Shown in pieces: positions 8,108-15,924 of a DNA stretch of 32,030 nt. Numbering within the stretch: the stretch's first letter is position 1; every line of letters starts with the position of its first letter. The DNA is from CAYNRG01 sp964399545 (GTDB lineage Bacteria > Bacillota_I > Bacilli_A > Erysipelotrichales > Erysipelotrichaceae). The stretch lies in contig CAYNRG010000013.1 of NCBI GenBank assembly GCA_964399545.1, positions 1 through 32,030 of the forward strand, given 5' to 3'. The position numbers were made by a program, and so were the translations under genes. The notes under the pieces were generated by a model. That model was given only the letters and a program-made list of their open reading frames with translations. It was not told where the DNA came from and searched no databases.

Positions 8108-9319
8108 TTAGTGGTATCGGCAAGTTAATGCAATAACCTCGTCCTTTATTCTTTGAATAGTTTCTTCCTGAGGATTTCTCAGAACATCTGAAATCCATTG
8201 AGCTACTTGAATAAACTCCTCCTCTTTAAATCCTTTTGTTGTCATCGCAGCTGTTCCTAATCGAATCCCACTGGTAATAAATGGCTTTTCTGTATCATAT
8301 GGAATTGTGTTTTTATTACATGTAATATGGATTTCATCTAATAGACGTTCCGCTTCTTTTCCTGTCATCCCAATAGAGCCTTTAATATCCACTTGAATCA
8401 AATGATTATCTGTTCCACCACTAACAATTCGGAACCCTAACCGCTCTAATTCTTGTGCCAAAACTTTGGAGTTTGTAATAACTTGCTCCGCATATTCTTT
8501 GAATGTATCCTCTTGTGCTTCTTTAAAACATATCGCTTTTCCCGCAATTACATGCATCAGTGGACCTCCTTGCATGCCAGGGAAAACGTTCCGGTCTAAG
8601 TCTTGTGCATACTCTTTTTTGCATAAGACAATTCCACCTCTAGGGCCGCGCAATGTTTTATGTGTTGTACTTGTCACAAAGTCTGCATATGGAACAGGAG
8701 ACATGTGTTTATCTGCCGCTATAAGTCCAGCAATATGAGCCATATCTACCATTAAATATGCTCCTACTTCATCCGCAATTTCTCTAAACTTTTTAAAATC
8801 AATTTCTCTTGGATAAGCACTTGCTCCACAGACAATCAATTTAGGTTGAACTTCTTTCGCTACCGATAAAGCATCTTCGTAATCAATCTTTTCCGTTTCT
8901 TTATCTACACCATAGCTATAAAAGTCATATAATCTTCCAGAAAAATTCAAAGCATGCCCATGTGTAAGATGTCCCCCACTGTTTAAGTCCATCCCTAACA
9001 CTTTATCTCCATAATTCAAGATAGTCATGTACACCGCCATATTGGCTTGTGAGCCTGAATGTGGTTGAACATTAGCGTGCTCTGCTCCAAATAACTCGCA
9101 ACAACGATTACGTGCCAAGCTCTCCACTACATCTACCTCATGACATCCTCCATAATATCGTTTCCCTGGATATCCTTCTGCATATTTGTTAGTTAAAATT
9201 GATCCTGTTGCCTCTAGTACATCTTTGGATACAAAGTTTTCTGATGCAATTAGTTCAATATTGTTGTCCTGTCTTTTTGCTTCTTTTTCTATCGCTTGTT
9301 GAATTTCAATATCCCTCAT
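8108..9319 (-). CDS. glyA: Serine hydroxymethyltransferase
   Basis: A 403-residue PLP enzyme interconverting serine and glycine with tetrahydrofolate, the main source of one-carbon units. The PLP lysine is in TSTTHKTLRGPRGG. The N-terminal IELIASENFVS and YAEGYPGKRYYGG motifs and the VQPHSGSQANMAVY segment are all conserved. The protein is full length, slightly shorter than usual at the C-terminus. The ATG overlaps the stop of tsaC (ATGA) and has a GGAGGAG ribosome site, so the two genes are co-translated. Confidence 0.97.
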   Translation of the reverse strand: MRDIEIQQAIEKEAKRQDNNIELIASENFVSKDVLEATGSILTNKYAEGYPGKRYYGGCHEVDVVESLARNRCCELFGAEHANVQPHSGSQANMAVYMTILNYGDKVLGMDLNSGGHLTHGHALNFSGRLYDFYSYGVDKETEKIDYEDALSVAKEVQPKLIVCGASAYPREIDFKKFREIADEVGAYLMVDMAHIAGLIAADKHMSPVPYADFVTSTTHKTLRGPRGGIVLCKKEYAQDLDRNVFPGMQGGPLMHVIAGKAICFKEAQEDTFKEYAEQVITNSKVLAQELERLGFRIVSGGTDNHLIQVDIKGSIGMTGKEAERLLDEIHITCNKNTIPYDTEKPFITSGIRLGTAAMTTKGFKEEEFIQVAQWISDVLRNPQEETIQRIKDEVIALTCRYH

Positions 9320-9930
9320 AACTTCTCCTCCATCTTCTTCTCAATTTCTTCTAATGAAATTGGTCCTTCTCTTAAAACAATCAATTTGGACTGGGTACAA
9401 TCTAAAATAGTACTTGCTTGTCCTTGCCTCAACTCTCCGTCAATAACTAAATCCACTCGGCCGCCTAGTTTTTCCATAACTTCCTGTGCACTCTGACAAA
9501 CAGGTTCATCAGATAAATTTGCACTTGTTAAATACAGAGGAACTCCAACTCCTTGAATAATTTCTGTTATTTCTGGCATATTAATCATACGAACCGCAAC
9601 TGTATCTTTTCCGTTACTCATCCAATCAGGAAGATTTTTCTTTTTTTTCAACACAAGTGTCAATGCGCCAGGCCACCACTGTCGAATGATTTTTTTCGTT
9701 CGTTCATCAATCTCAGCAATGAGTTCACACTGTTCCACCGTTCCGACAACCAAGGGAAATGGTTTCTCTTCTGGTCTTCCCTTCACAATCTTTAGTCTAT
9801 TTTGACTTTCTTGATTATCAAAACGGCAAGCAACTCCATAAATAGTATCAGTCGGAAAAGAGACAATTCCCCCATCCCTCAAACATGAAATTGCTAGTGA
9901 TTTTTCATTAATTGATATCCTTTGAGTCAT
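9316..9930 (-). CDS. tsaC: L-threonylcarbamoyladenylate synthase (YrdC/TsaC type)
   Basis: A 204-residue enzyme that makes threonylcarbamoyl-AMP from Thr, bicarbonate and ATP for the t6A37 modification of ANN-decoding tRNAs. The YrdC domain motifs are seen: FPTDTIYGVACRF, KGRPEEKPFPLVV (substrate-binding KxR) and LTSANLSDEP. It lacks the extra C-terminal domain of Sua5/YwlC, so it is the short TsaC form. That is notable because B. subtilis has the long form at this same locus. It is overlapped by glyA. Confidence 0.92.
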   Translation of the reverse strand: MTQRISINEKSLAISCLRDGGIVSFPTDTIYGVACRFDNQESQNRLKIVKGRPEEKPFPLVVGTVEQCELIAEIDERTKKIIRQWWPGALTLVLKKKKNLPDWMSNGKDTVAVRMINMPEITEIIQGVGVPLYLTSANLSDEPVCQSAQEVMEKLGGRVDLVIDGELRQGQASTILDCTQSKLIVLREGPISLEEIEKKMEEKL

Positions 9931-9952
9931 GGTTCCACCTTCCTTAGCTTTT

Positions 9953-9958
9953 ATCTTA
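9953..9958 (-). promoter_or_regulatory. Possible extended -10 element for tsaC-glyA
   Basis: On the minus strand TGGTAAGAT gives a TG-extended -10 about 25 bases before the tsaC ATG. The -35 region is poor. The assignment is weak, but it is the best candidate between the upstream terminator and tsaC. Confidence 0.35.
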
Positions 9959-9996
9959 CCATACTTTTTGAAAAATAATTATCTTAATAACAAAGG

Positions 9997-10029
9997 AAAA
10001 AGTTAGATTTTTATTAATTACCTAACTTT
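9997..10029 (-). terminator. Terminator of the LacI-family regulator gene
   Basis: On the minus strand AAAGTTAG and CTAACTTT pair around an A+T-rich loop and are followed by a T-run. It starts four bases after the regulator stop codon and separates the nucleoside cassette from tsaC. Confidence 0.75.
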
Positions 10030-10033
10030 ACTT

Positions 10034-11050
10034 TCATCTTTTGATTTTCTTTATACTATTTCTTGGAATTAAGGTTGGATGTAGTCGAATTGATTGCATC
10101 TTGTGGCTTGTCTTCTTTAGAAAAGAAAATAGCAACTCACATGAAGATAGTGCTAGCTGATTTACATCTTGATCAACACTACAGACTTGAATCCATGGAG
10201 AGAAGCGAGTTAAAGTATTATCATAACTAACTACAGAAATATCTTCTGGTATCTTCTTGTTGTGCTCCTTCATGCATTGAATAAATCCTAAAGCCATCAT
10301 ATCATTACAAATAAAAATCGCAGTCAGATCCGTAGCTAGGACTTTTAATCCTGCTTCATATCCTCCTTCAAATCGATAATTACCCGTGTAAATATGCTCT
10401 TTTTCTATCTTTAAATTGTTATCTTCCATGGCTTTTTTATAACCTTGCACTCTTGAAACTCCATTTTTACTTTCTTTTCCACCTGCAATGCACCCGATTT
10501 TCTCATGCCCATTTTCCACTAAAATAGATACCGCTTGATTTGCTCCTTCAAAATTATCAAAAAAAACTCGATTCGCCTCAAAATCTTCAAAATAACGATC
10601 AACAAATACATAAGGGATATTCATTGTACTTAAAATTTCTTTCACTCTTTTTCCATTAACTAAAGATTCATTACTCGGTGTAATAAGTAGGCCATCTACT
10701 CCTCTAGAAATAACCATCTCCAATAATTTAATATCATCCTCTTCTCGATCATTATTATTTACAATGATTAGCATGTAGCCTTCTTTCGAACAATACTCCT
10801 CTATCTTCTTTGATAAAGAAGAAAAGAAAATGTTTTCAATATCCGGAATAATCATTCCTATAATTTTCGTTTCCTTTGTTATCAAACTTCTAGCAGCTTG
10901 ATTTACTTGGTAATTATGCTTTTTAGCAATTCTTAAAACAAGCTCTCTTGTCGCCTGTGATATTCTGCATGGTTTGTTATTTAGAACCAAGGACACTGTG
11001 CTAACACTAACTTTAGCCTCTTTGGCTATGTCTCTAATTGTTGTCTTCAT
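10034..11050 (-). CDS. LacI-family transcriptional regulator of the nucleoside cassette
   Basis: A 338-residue repressor-type protein. Residues 3-24 form the helix-turn-helix (TIRDIAKEAKVSVSTVSLVL), followed by the hinge helix. Residues 60-335 form the periplasmic-binding-like effector domain (IGMIIPDIENIFFSSL, VSRGVDGLLITPSNE, FICNDMMALGF). It is the last gene of the ribokinase-hydrolase-permease cassette, set off by a hairpin terminator, so part of its expression may come from read-through. The two palindromes around the cassette promoter at 14543-14626 are its likely operators. Its ligand, probably ribose, ribose 5-phosphate or a nucleoside, is inferred from the neighbours only. Confidence 0.88.
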   Translation of the reverse strand: MKTTIRDIAKEAKVSVSTVSLVLNNKPCRISQATRELVLRIAKKHNYQVNQAARSLITKETKIIGMIIPDIENIFFSSLSKKIEEYCSKEGYMLIIVNNNDREEDDIKLLEMVISRGVDGLLITPSNESLVNGKRVKEILSTMNIPYVFVDRYFEDFEANRVFFDNFEGANQAVSILVENGHEKIGCIAGGKESKNGVSRVQGYKKAMEDNNLKIEKEHIYTGNYRFEGGYEAGLKVLATDLTAIFICNDMMALGFIQCMKEHNKKIPEDISVVSYDNTLTRFSPWIQVCSVDQDVNQLALSSCELLFSFLKKTSHKMQSIRLHPTLIPRNSIKKIKR

Positions 11051-11065
11051 TCTTACCCGCCTTTT

Positions 11066-11095
11066 AAAAAGATGATTATCCCTATAATCATCTTT
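11066..11095 (-). terminator. Internal terminator between permease and regulator
   Basis: A perfect 11-bp stem (AAAGATGATTA/TAATCATCTTT) with a six-base loop, followed on the minus strand by TTTTTAAAA-like sequence. It would reduce but perhaps not abolish transcription into the lacI-type gene. Confidence 0.75.
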
Positions 11096-11139
11096 ATTTT
11101 ATCACATTTGATTCAATACCAAAAGAAAGACTCCATTTT

Positions 11140-12555
11140 TTATAAAAACAAACTCATACTTAAAACAAACATGAAAATTAACCCTGAAATCATTGGAATT
11201 GATGTCCTTTTAACTACATCTAATGGAGTTATTTTTACCGCTCCTGCAACAATGACAACAACTGCAGAAACAGGGGAAACTGCTCTCATCAAATTTCCTG
11301 CCAATCCCATTGGAACCGTTATCGCAATTGGATTAATGCCTGCCGCCATTGCTAAAGGAACCATTAATGGAACTAATGCATAGAATAAAGCTGTTCCACT
11401 TCCACTCAATAAAACAATAATAATTGTCAATCCTACTAAAGTCAGTGGCAGAATGATTCCCCACCCTGTTCCCTGTATACTTACCATTGCTATCTGCAAA
11501 GTGCTAATTAACCCCAATGACTTAAGACCTAAAACAAAAACACTAGCAGCAACTAGTAAAGCAACTATAGGAAATGCATTGCCCATTCCTTTAAAAAATG
11601 TTTCGGTTCCTTGTAGCACTACTCCAGTATCTTTAGTACGAATACATTCACAGAGAATCGCTAAAATAAAGGAAACTACTGTTGCTATCTCTACAGTGAT
11701 ATTTACCTCAATTCCAAAAAGTAGTTGCGAAATATAAGCGCCAATCAAGATAATAATCGGAAACAATGGTAATAGCGTGTATACCACTTTATACAACATT
11801 CCACCTTTAACCTCTTCAACTTTTTGAACATCTGAATCATCTATCATTGAAATCTTCTGCTTCTTGTCCATAAACTTTTGCCATACATAATGAACTCCCG
11901 CCATAAAAAATAGTGTCGGAACTGAAACTATCGCATGATACCTCAACACATAGTCGGTAACACTCATACCCACAAACTCTGGATATTTAGCAAGTTCGGT
12001 TGCGATTGCAACATTATCTCCACCAAGTGGTGTTGGCATTACTGTTGCAGTTGTTGCAATGACTGCAGCCGCAGTAAACTTCGACATCCCTGCTCCTCTA
12101 AGAACTGGATATAATGTAGCTAATAAAATAATTGCAAGATTTGATGCGCTTGGGACAACTAAAGATAATACATTCCCAATCAAAAATACAACAGGCACTA
12201 GAATATACACAGACTTAATCTTTTTAATTGGTTTAATGAATGTATTGACAGTAACATCATTTGCTTTAATTTTAGTCATATACGCTGAATATCCACCTAA
12301 AATTAAAATAATAAATCCCGCAGCTGGCAGTATAATTTTAAATTGATCAATAACTGCTTTTAGTGGATCAAGAAAAGCACTACCACTAGTTTGAAAATCA
12401 CGAATTTCAATAGCATTCCCCATCGCCAAGGCAATATACATTAAAATTATTCCTATTGTAAATAGAGTAATCTTAATATCCATTTTTTTAATAAGCATCC
12501 ATCCTACAACAGCTACAGAAATAATCGTTGCACTCCACATAATTATATCATTCAT
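11140..12555 (-). CDS. DcuC-family permease, probable nucleoside or ribose-compound importer
   Basis: A 471-residue membrane protein with roughly 12 hydrophobic segments. The segments SNLAIILLATLYPVLRGAGM and VIATTATVMPTPLGGDNVAI, and the C-terminal half containing SGSGTALFYALVPLM and GLAGNLMRAVSPVSAVVVIV, show the two half-repeats of the DcuC/ion-transporter-type C4-dicarboxylate carrier family. The start has a GGAGGGG ribosome site. Despite the family name, its place 12 bases behind a nucleoside hydrolase and ribokinase, with no dicarboxylate enzymes nearby, points to nucleoside uptake. Family membership is well supported. The substrate is inference. Confidence 0.82.
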   Translation of the reverse strand: MNDIIMWSATIISVAVVGWMLIKKMDIKITLFTIGIILMYIALAMGNAIEIRDFQTSGSAFLDPLKAVIDQFKIILPAAGFIILILGGYSAYMTKIKANDVTVNTFIKPIKKIKSVYILVPVVFLIGNVLSLVVPSASNLAIILLATLYPVLRGAGMSKFTAAAVIATTATVMPTPLGGDNVAIATELAKYPEFVGMSVTDYVLRYHAIVSVPTLFFMAGVHYVWQKFMDKKQKISMIDDSDVQKVEEVKGGMLYKVVYTLLPLFPIIILIGAYISQLLFGIEVNITVEIATVVSFILAILCECIRTKDTGVVLQGTETFFKGMGNAFPIVALLVAASVFVLGLKSLGLISTLQIAMVSIQGTGWGIILPLTLVGLTIIIVLLSGSGTALFYALVPLMVPLAMAAGINPIAITVPMGLAGNLMRAVSPVSAVVVIVAGAVKITPLDVVKRTSIPMISGLIFMFVLSMSLFL

Positions 12556-12567
12556 ATTTTCCCCTCC

Positions 12568-13491
12568 TTATACGCATTTCTCAATGCTTTGCAAGAACCA
12601 CTTCTTAAACATTGATTCATCAATATCTACACAAACTTTAACATTTGGCTCTTTCTTTAAATAACCCTTTAAATCAATAACGCTACACCCTGATGTAAAC
12701 TCACCCTTAGTCTCAACATCCACAAATACTGAAACTGCTGTAAACATTTGTGGATTCATTAAATATCCAATGGCACAACTATCATACATTTTTAATCCCG
12801 TTAAAAAGCTTCCACCACGATACTTCTTAAACAAGGAGTAAATCATCTCTCCAGTTTTATTCATATTTTTAATTTTTTCACTATCCTCAGGATATACTAA
12901 AGCTTTTAGTCCTACATCTAAGGGAGTCATTACAATAGGTATCCCACTTCGAATCACGATTTGAGCTGCTTCAGGGTCTACATGAAAATTAAACTCTGAC
13001 ATCACACCACAATTCCCTCTATTTACTGATCCACCCATCAAAATAATTTCTTTAATCTTATCTCTCACTTCAGGATATACCCTAATTAGCATCGCAATAT
13101 TAGTTAGTGGTCCTAAAGGTACGATTGTTATTGACTCTTCACTTTCTAGAAGCACTTTTCTCATTGCATCAATCGCACTATCTTCTGATAGTTTTGAAAA
13201 ATTCGGTTCCTCAAACTCATATCCTTCCATTCCTGTTTTTCCATGAATATCGCTTGCATCAATACCGCTTCTTAAAAGTGGCTGTGATGCCCCTTTTGCT
13301 ACAGAAATATCTTCTTTGCCAAAAAATTTTAATAATCGCATTACATTATAAGTAACTTGTTCCAACCCAACATTTCCGGCAACCGTTGTGATTAGTTGAA
13401 CATCTAAACTTTCTTCAAATAAAGCAATAGCTAGTGCCACCGCATCATCAATCCCTGGATCTGTATCAATGATAATTTTTCTCTTTTCCAT
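12568..13491 (-). CDS. Inosine/uridine-preferring type nucleoside hydrolase
   Basis: A 307-residue enzyme that hydrolyses ribonucleosides to free base and ribose. The Ca2+-binding N-terminal motif DTDPGIDDAVAL is intact, and the distal conserved regions VPLGPLTNIAML, FNFHVDPEAAQIV and YDSCAIGYLM are present. I start at the ATG giving MEKRKIIIDTDPG, preceded by a GGAGAG site and one base after the ribokinase stop. A longer upstream reading only adds atypical sequence overlapping ribokinase. Base preference (purine or pyrimidine) cannot be decided from sequence. It is coupled to ribokinase, which would phosphorylate its ribose product. Confidence 0.93.
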   Translation of the reverse strand: MEKRKIIIDTDPGIDDAVALAIALFEESLDVQLITTVAGNVGLEQVTYNVMRLLKFFGKEDISVAKGASQPLLRSGIDASDIHGKTGMEGYEFEEPNFSKLSEDSAIDAMRKVLLESEESITIVPLGPLTNIAMLIRVYPEVRDKIKEIILMGGSVNRGNCGVMSEFNFHVDPEAAQIVIRSGIPIVMTPLDVGLKALVYPEDSEKIKNMNKTGEMIYSLFKKYRGGSFLTGLKMYDSCAIGYLMNPQMFTAVSVFVDVETKGEFTSGCSVIDLKGYLKKEPNVKVCVDIDESMFKKWFLQSIEKCV

Positions 13492-13492
13492 T

Positions 13493-14410
13493 CTACGTTC
13501 TCTCCTTGTCCACTTCTCTAACTTCTTTCTCCCATGGTATCGCAGCTTGTGCTCCTCGACGCGCCACACAAATCGCTGCAACTTCTGTCGAAAATTTTAA
13601 AGCCTCTGCAATACTTTCTCCTTTTGTCAATCTTGCGCACAAAGCTCCAATATATGCATCCCCTGCACCTGTTGTATCCACAACATCTACCTTCTTTGCA
13701 GGAATCCATATTAAGTTTCCTCCTTCTCTAAACACACTGCCTTTATCTCCTAGGGTAATCAGTGCAAATGCTCCTTTTTCTTGAAAAAAATCTAGAGCCC
13801 TTTCACATTCTTCCTCTGTTTTTGGTAAAATACCACTTAAAGTATTGCACTCTGTTTGATTCATAATTAATAAATCAACAGCCTTATAAACATCATCTTT
13901 AATATGGCAAGCAGGCGCAGGATTAAAGACTGTGGTCATACCTTTTTGTTTTGCGTAGTGCAATGACTGATAAACTACTTCTGGATCATTTTCCAATTGT
14001 GTTAAAAACAGATCACCTGGTTTTCCCAACCATTTTATTCCCTCTCTTACCTCCTCAGCAGTTAATGAATAATTCGCTCCATTACCTAAAATGATTCGAT
14101 TATCCTTATTATTGCAAATAACCATCGCAACCCCGCTTGGTTTCTTAGGGTCTACCTTAATATAATCTGTATTTATATGATATTGGCTCAATTCATAAAT
14201 CATTTGCTTTCCAAATACATCACTGCCTACACTGCCAATCATGTAAGTATTAGCTCCTAACTTAGCAGCGGCAACAGCTTGATTACCTCCTTTTCCTCCT
14301 GGACTTGCTAAAAAATCCGTGCCATTAATAGTTTCTCCTTCTTTAGGTAACTTCTCACAAAAGATAGATAAATCCATATTTAAACTGCCTAATACAATCA
14401 CTTTTTTCAT
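13493..14410 (-). CDS. rbsK: Ribokinase
   Basis: A 305-residue PfkB-family kinase converting ribose to ribose 5-phosphate. N-terminal VLGSLNMDLSIF, the sugar-binding ASPGGKGGNQAVAAAKLGA and the C-terminal anion hole with catalytic Asp, DTTGAGDAYIGAL, are all present. I chose the ATG of MKKVIVLGSLNMD, with GGAGAG nine bases before it. An ATG nine codons upstream has an equally good GGAGG. It is the first full gene of the nucleoside cassette. No rbsABC or rbsD is nearby, so its ribose most likely comes from the adjacent nucleoside hydrolase. Confidence 0.95.
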   Translation of the reverse strand: MKKVIVLGSLNMDLSIFCEKLPKEGETINGTDFLASPGGKGGNQAVAAAKLGANTYMIGSVGSDVFGKQMIYELSQYHINTDYIKVDPKKPSGVAMVICNNKDNRIILGNGANYSLTAEEVREGIKWLGKPGDLFLTQLENDPEVVYQSLHYAKQKGMTTVFNPAPACHIKDDVYKAVDLLIMNQTECNTLSGILPKTEEECERALDFFQEKGAFALITLGDKGSVFREGGNLIWIPAKKVDVVDTTGAGDAYIGALCARLTKGESIAEALKFSTEVAAICVARRGAQAAIPWEKEVREVDKERT

Positions 14411-14411
14411 C

Positions 14412-14522
14412 TCATATCTCTCCTTTAAATACAACATTTCTACCTCCATCTTTTAACAGAAGTTTTCCAAAACATTTCTTCTTGCGGTCATAACTATGGT
14501 TATCGTAATAATTCGTTCTCAA
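14412..14522 (-). CDS. Candidate 36-residue leader peptide ahead of ribokinase
   Basis: A TTG codon with a near-perfect ribosome site (GGAGG, 7-base spacing) opens a 36-residue frame with many Lys, Arg, Tyr and Asn residues (NYYDNHSYDRKKKCFGK). It ends in TGA one base before the ribokinase ATG (TGAGATG). It is the first translatable unit after the cassette promoter, and no better use for that strong site is visible. It may be a real small protein, a coupling leader or chance. I recognise no homologue. Confidence 0.4.
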   Translation of the reverse strand: MRTNYYDNHSYDRKKKCFGKLLLKDGGRNVVFKGEI

Positions 14523-14542
14523 TATATAACCTCCTCACTATT

Positions 14543-14560
14543 TGATAAAACGTTTTATCA
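14543..14560. promoter_or_regulatory. LacI-type operator O1 (perfect palindrome)
   Basis: TGATAAAACGTTTTATCA is an 18-base perfect palindrome with the central CG typical of LacI-family sites. It lies about 14 bases downstream of the -10 of the ribokinase promoter, where a bound repressor would block transcription. Confidence 0.8.
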
Positions 14561-14574
14561 CTTTATTCACCCTT

Positions 14575-14603
14575 AGCTTATCACCAGAAGAAAGCGCTGT
14601 CAA
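14575..14603 (-). promoter_or_regulatory. Promoter of the nucleoside cassette
   Basis: On the minus strand a consensus -35 TTGACA is followed after 17 bases by TAAGCT with a TG extension (TGATAAGCT). Operators lie on both sides. Confidence 0.8.
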
Positions 14604-14610
14604 CACAAAA

Positions 14611-14626
14611 GGTGAAACGTTTTATC
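14611..14626. promoter_or_regulatory. LacI-type operator O2 (imperfect palindrome)
   Basis: GGTGAAACGTTTTATC shares the core AAACGTTTTATC with O1. Six of the eight half-site positions on the diverged side match. It lies just upstream of the -35, with its centre 67 bases from that of O1, so looping or cooperative binding is possible. A CcpA cre site is an alternative reading. Confidence 0.65.
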
Positions 14627-14635
14627 AAACTTTAT

Positions 14636-14666
14636 AAAAAAAAGAAAGAACCTACTTTTCTTTCTT
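14636..14666 (-). terminator. Terminator of tdk-prfA-prmC-DUF1622 operon
   Basis: A 9-bp stem AAGAAAGAA/TTCTTTCTT with a seven-base loop and an eight-base T-run on the minus strand, placed three bases after the DUF1622 gene. Confidence 0.88.
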
Positions 14667-14669
14667 TTA

Positions 14670-15059
14670 TCATTTCTTTATATATTTACATTGTTCATCT
14701 TCTGGGCATTTGATTACTCTCATTTCATCAATATGCTTTGCATGTTCTAATTCTTCTCTCTCTATTTCCCAATGAATCAAGAAAGTCAATGCTGCTCGAA
14801 GCAAGATGATACTTCCTACAATTGCAATTTCTGATAAATCACGAACAATAACCGTTCTCAAAATCTCACTACCAATTTTAAACTCAAGACCCATAGCTAA
14901 CCCTTTTGCTAATTTTAATCGTGTAAGTGGATCTCTTTTAATATAATTTACAGTACCAACTAGTCCAGCTGCAATAATCACCATAATTCCAATCAATTCA
15001 AATAGGATGATTGAATATTCAACAATCATTGACAAAATATAATGTAATACATCGTACAT
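14670..15059 (-). CDS. DUF1622 family membrane protein
   Basis: A 129-residue protein with three predicted membrane helices (about 15-37, 70-88 and 90-103). The conserved stretch LAKGLAMGLEFKIGSEILRT followed by VIVRDLSEIAIVGSIILLR identifies the DUF1622 family. No function is known for it. It is the last gene of the translation operon, three bases behind prmC and directly before a terminator, a place with no obvious functional link to termination factors. The polar tail contains a CPEDEQC pair of cysteines of unknown meaning. Confidence 0.8.
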   Translation of the reverse strand: MYDVLHYILSMIVEYSIILFELIGIMVIIAAGLVGTVNYIKRDPLTRLKLAKGLAMGLEFKIGSEILRTVIVRDLSEIAIVGSIILLRAALTFLIHWEIEREELEHAKHIDEMRVIKCPEDEQCKYIKK

Positions 15060-15062
15060 TCT

Positions 15063-15923
15063 TTATTCTCCTCTCTTTAAAATCGCAAACAACATGCGAT
15101 CTTTACCATTGATATCTTTAACAATATCAACTTTAGCATTAGGATGTTTCTCTTGGACCATTTTTTTTAATGAATCAGCTTGATTCCAACCCATTTCAAA
15201 AGCAATCATCGCCTCATCTTTTAAAACTTGTGTACATTGATCTAGAATAATTTCATAAAACTTTAATCCATCTTCGCCCCCAAAAAGAGCAACATGCGGT
15301 TCAAAATCTTTAACCGAGCTTTCTAAGGTTTCCTCTTGAGGAATATAGGGTGGATTGCTAACAAGTATATCCACTTTTTTATTCATTTGAATTAATGGAG
15401 CCAACATATCCCCACACAAAAAATGCACCTGTGCATGATTGATTGTAGCATTTTCTTTTGCCACCATCAAGGCTTCTTCACTAATATCTGTAGCTAACAT
15501 CTCTATTTTTGGTTCTTCCTTTGCAAGACTAATGGCAATAGCTCCACTTCCTGTTCCAATATCAACAACATCAATTTTTTCTTGATTTGGAAATTCAGCA
15601 TCCATTCTTGCAAGAACATGAGAAACCAATTCCTCTGTTTCTGGACGCGGAATTAAAACTGCATTACTCACCATCATTTTATAGCCATAAAACCACGAGT
15701 ACCCCAGAACGTGCTGTACTGGTTCATGCCTTAAAATACGGTTCATTCCACAAACATACTCTTGTTCTAATTCAAAGGGCATTTCTTTATCAATTTCTGC
15801 ATATAAATCAACTCGATTTTTTTGACTTATCTCTAAAAGATAATTCATCGCAGCTCCTTGATAAACTTGAGCTTCATTACAAGCTATTTCATAGTGCTTT
15901 AAGCATTCTCTAAATGTCACCAT
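15063..15923 (-). CDS. prmC: Peptide chain release factor N5-glutamine methyltransferase
   Basis: A 286-residue SAM-dependent enzyme that methylates the Gln of the GGQ motif in release factors. The helical N-terminal domain covers about residues 1-85. The Rossmann domain carries VVDIGTGSGAIAISLA (SAM loop) and the active-site motif VSNPPYIPQEE, which grips the substrate Gln. The C-terminal FEMGWNQ matches the family. It starts one base after the prfA stop, so enzyme and substrate are co-translated. Length is normal. Confidence 0.96.
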   Translation of the reverse strand: MVTFRECLKHYEIACNEAQVYQGAAMNYLLEISQKNRVDLYAEIDKEMPFELEQEYVCGMNRILRHEPVQHVLGYSWFYGYKMMVSNAVLIPRPETEELVSHVLARMDAEFPNQEKIDVVDIGTGSGAIAISLAKEEPKIEMLATDISEEALMVAKENATINHAQVHFLCGDMLAPLIQMNKKVDILVSNPPYIPQEETLESSVKDFEPHVALFGGEDGLKFYEIILDQCTQVLKDEAMIAFEMGWNQADSLKKMVQEKHPNAKVDIVKDINGKDRMLFAILKRGE

Positions 15924-15924
15924 T

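Noticed and set aside
11140..12555. Annotation of the permease as a true C4-dicarboxylate carrier
   Set aside because: Only the family name supports it. The whole neighbourhood concerns nucleosides and ribose, so I kept the family but not the substrate.
13492..13581. N-terminal extension of the nucleoside hydrolase
   Set aside because: The extra 30 residues overlap ribokinase, are basic and atypical, and the internal ATG has its own ribosome site and begins exactly at the conserved motif.
14611..14626. CcpA catabolite-repression (cre) site as the main reading of the second palindrome
   Set aside because: It matches the perfect palindrome next to it better than the cre consensus, so a shared LacI-type regulator is simpler. 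CcpA binding is not excluded.
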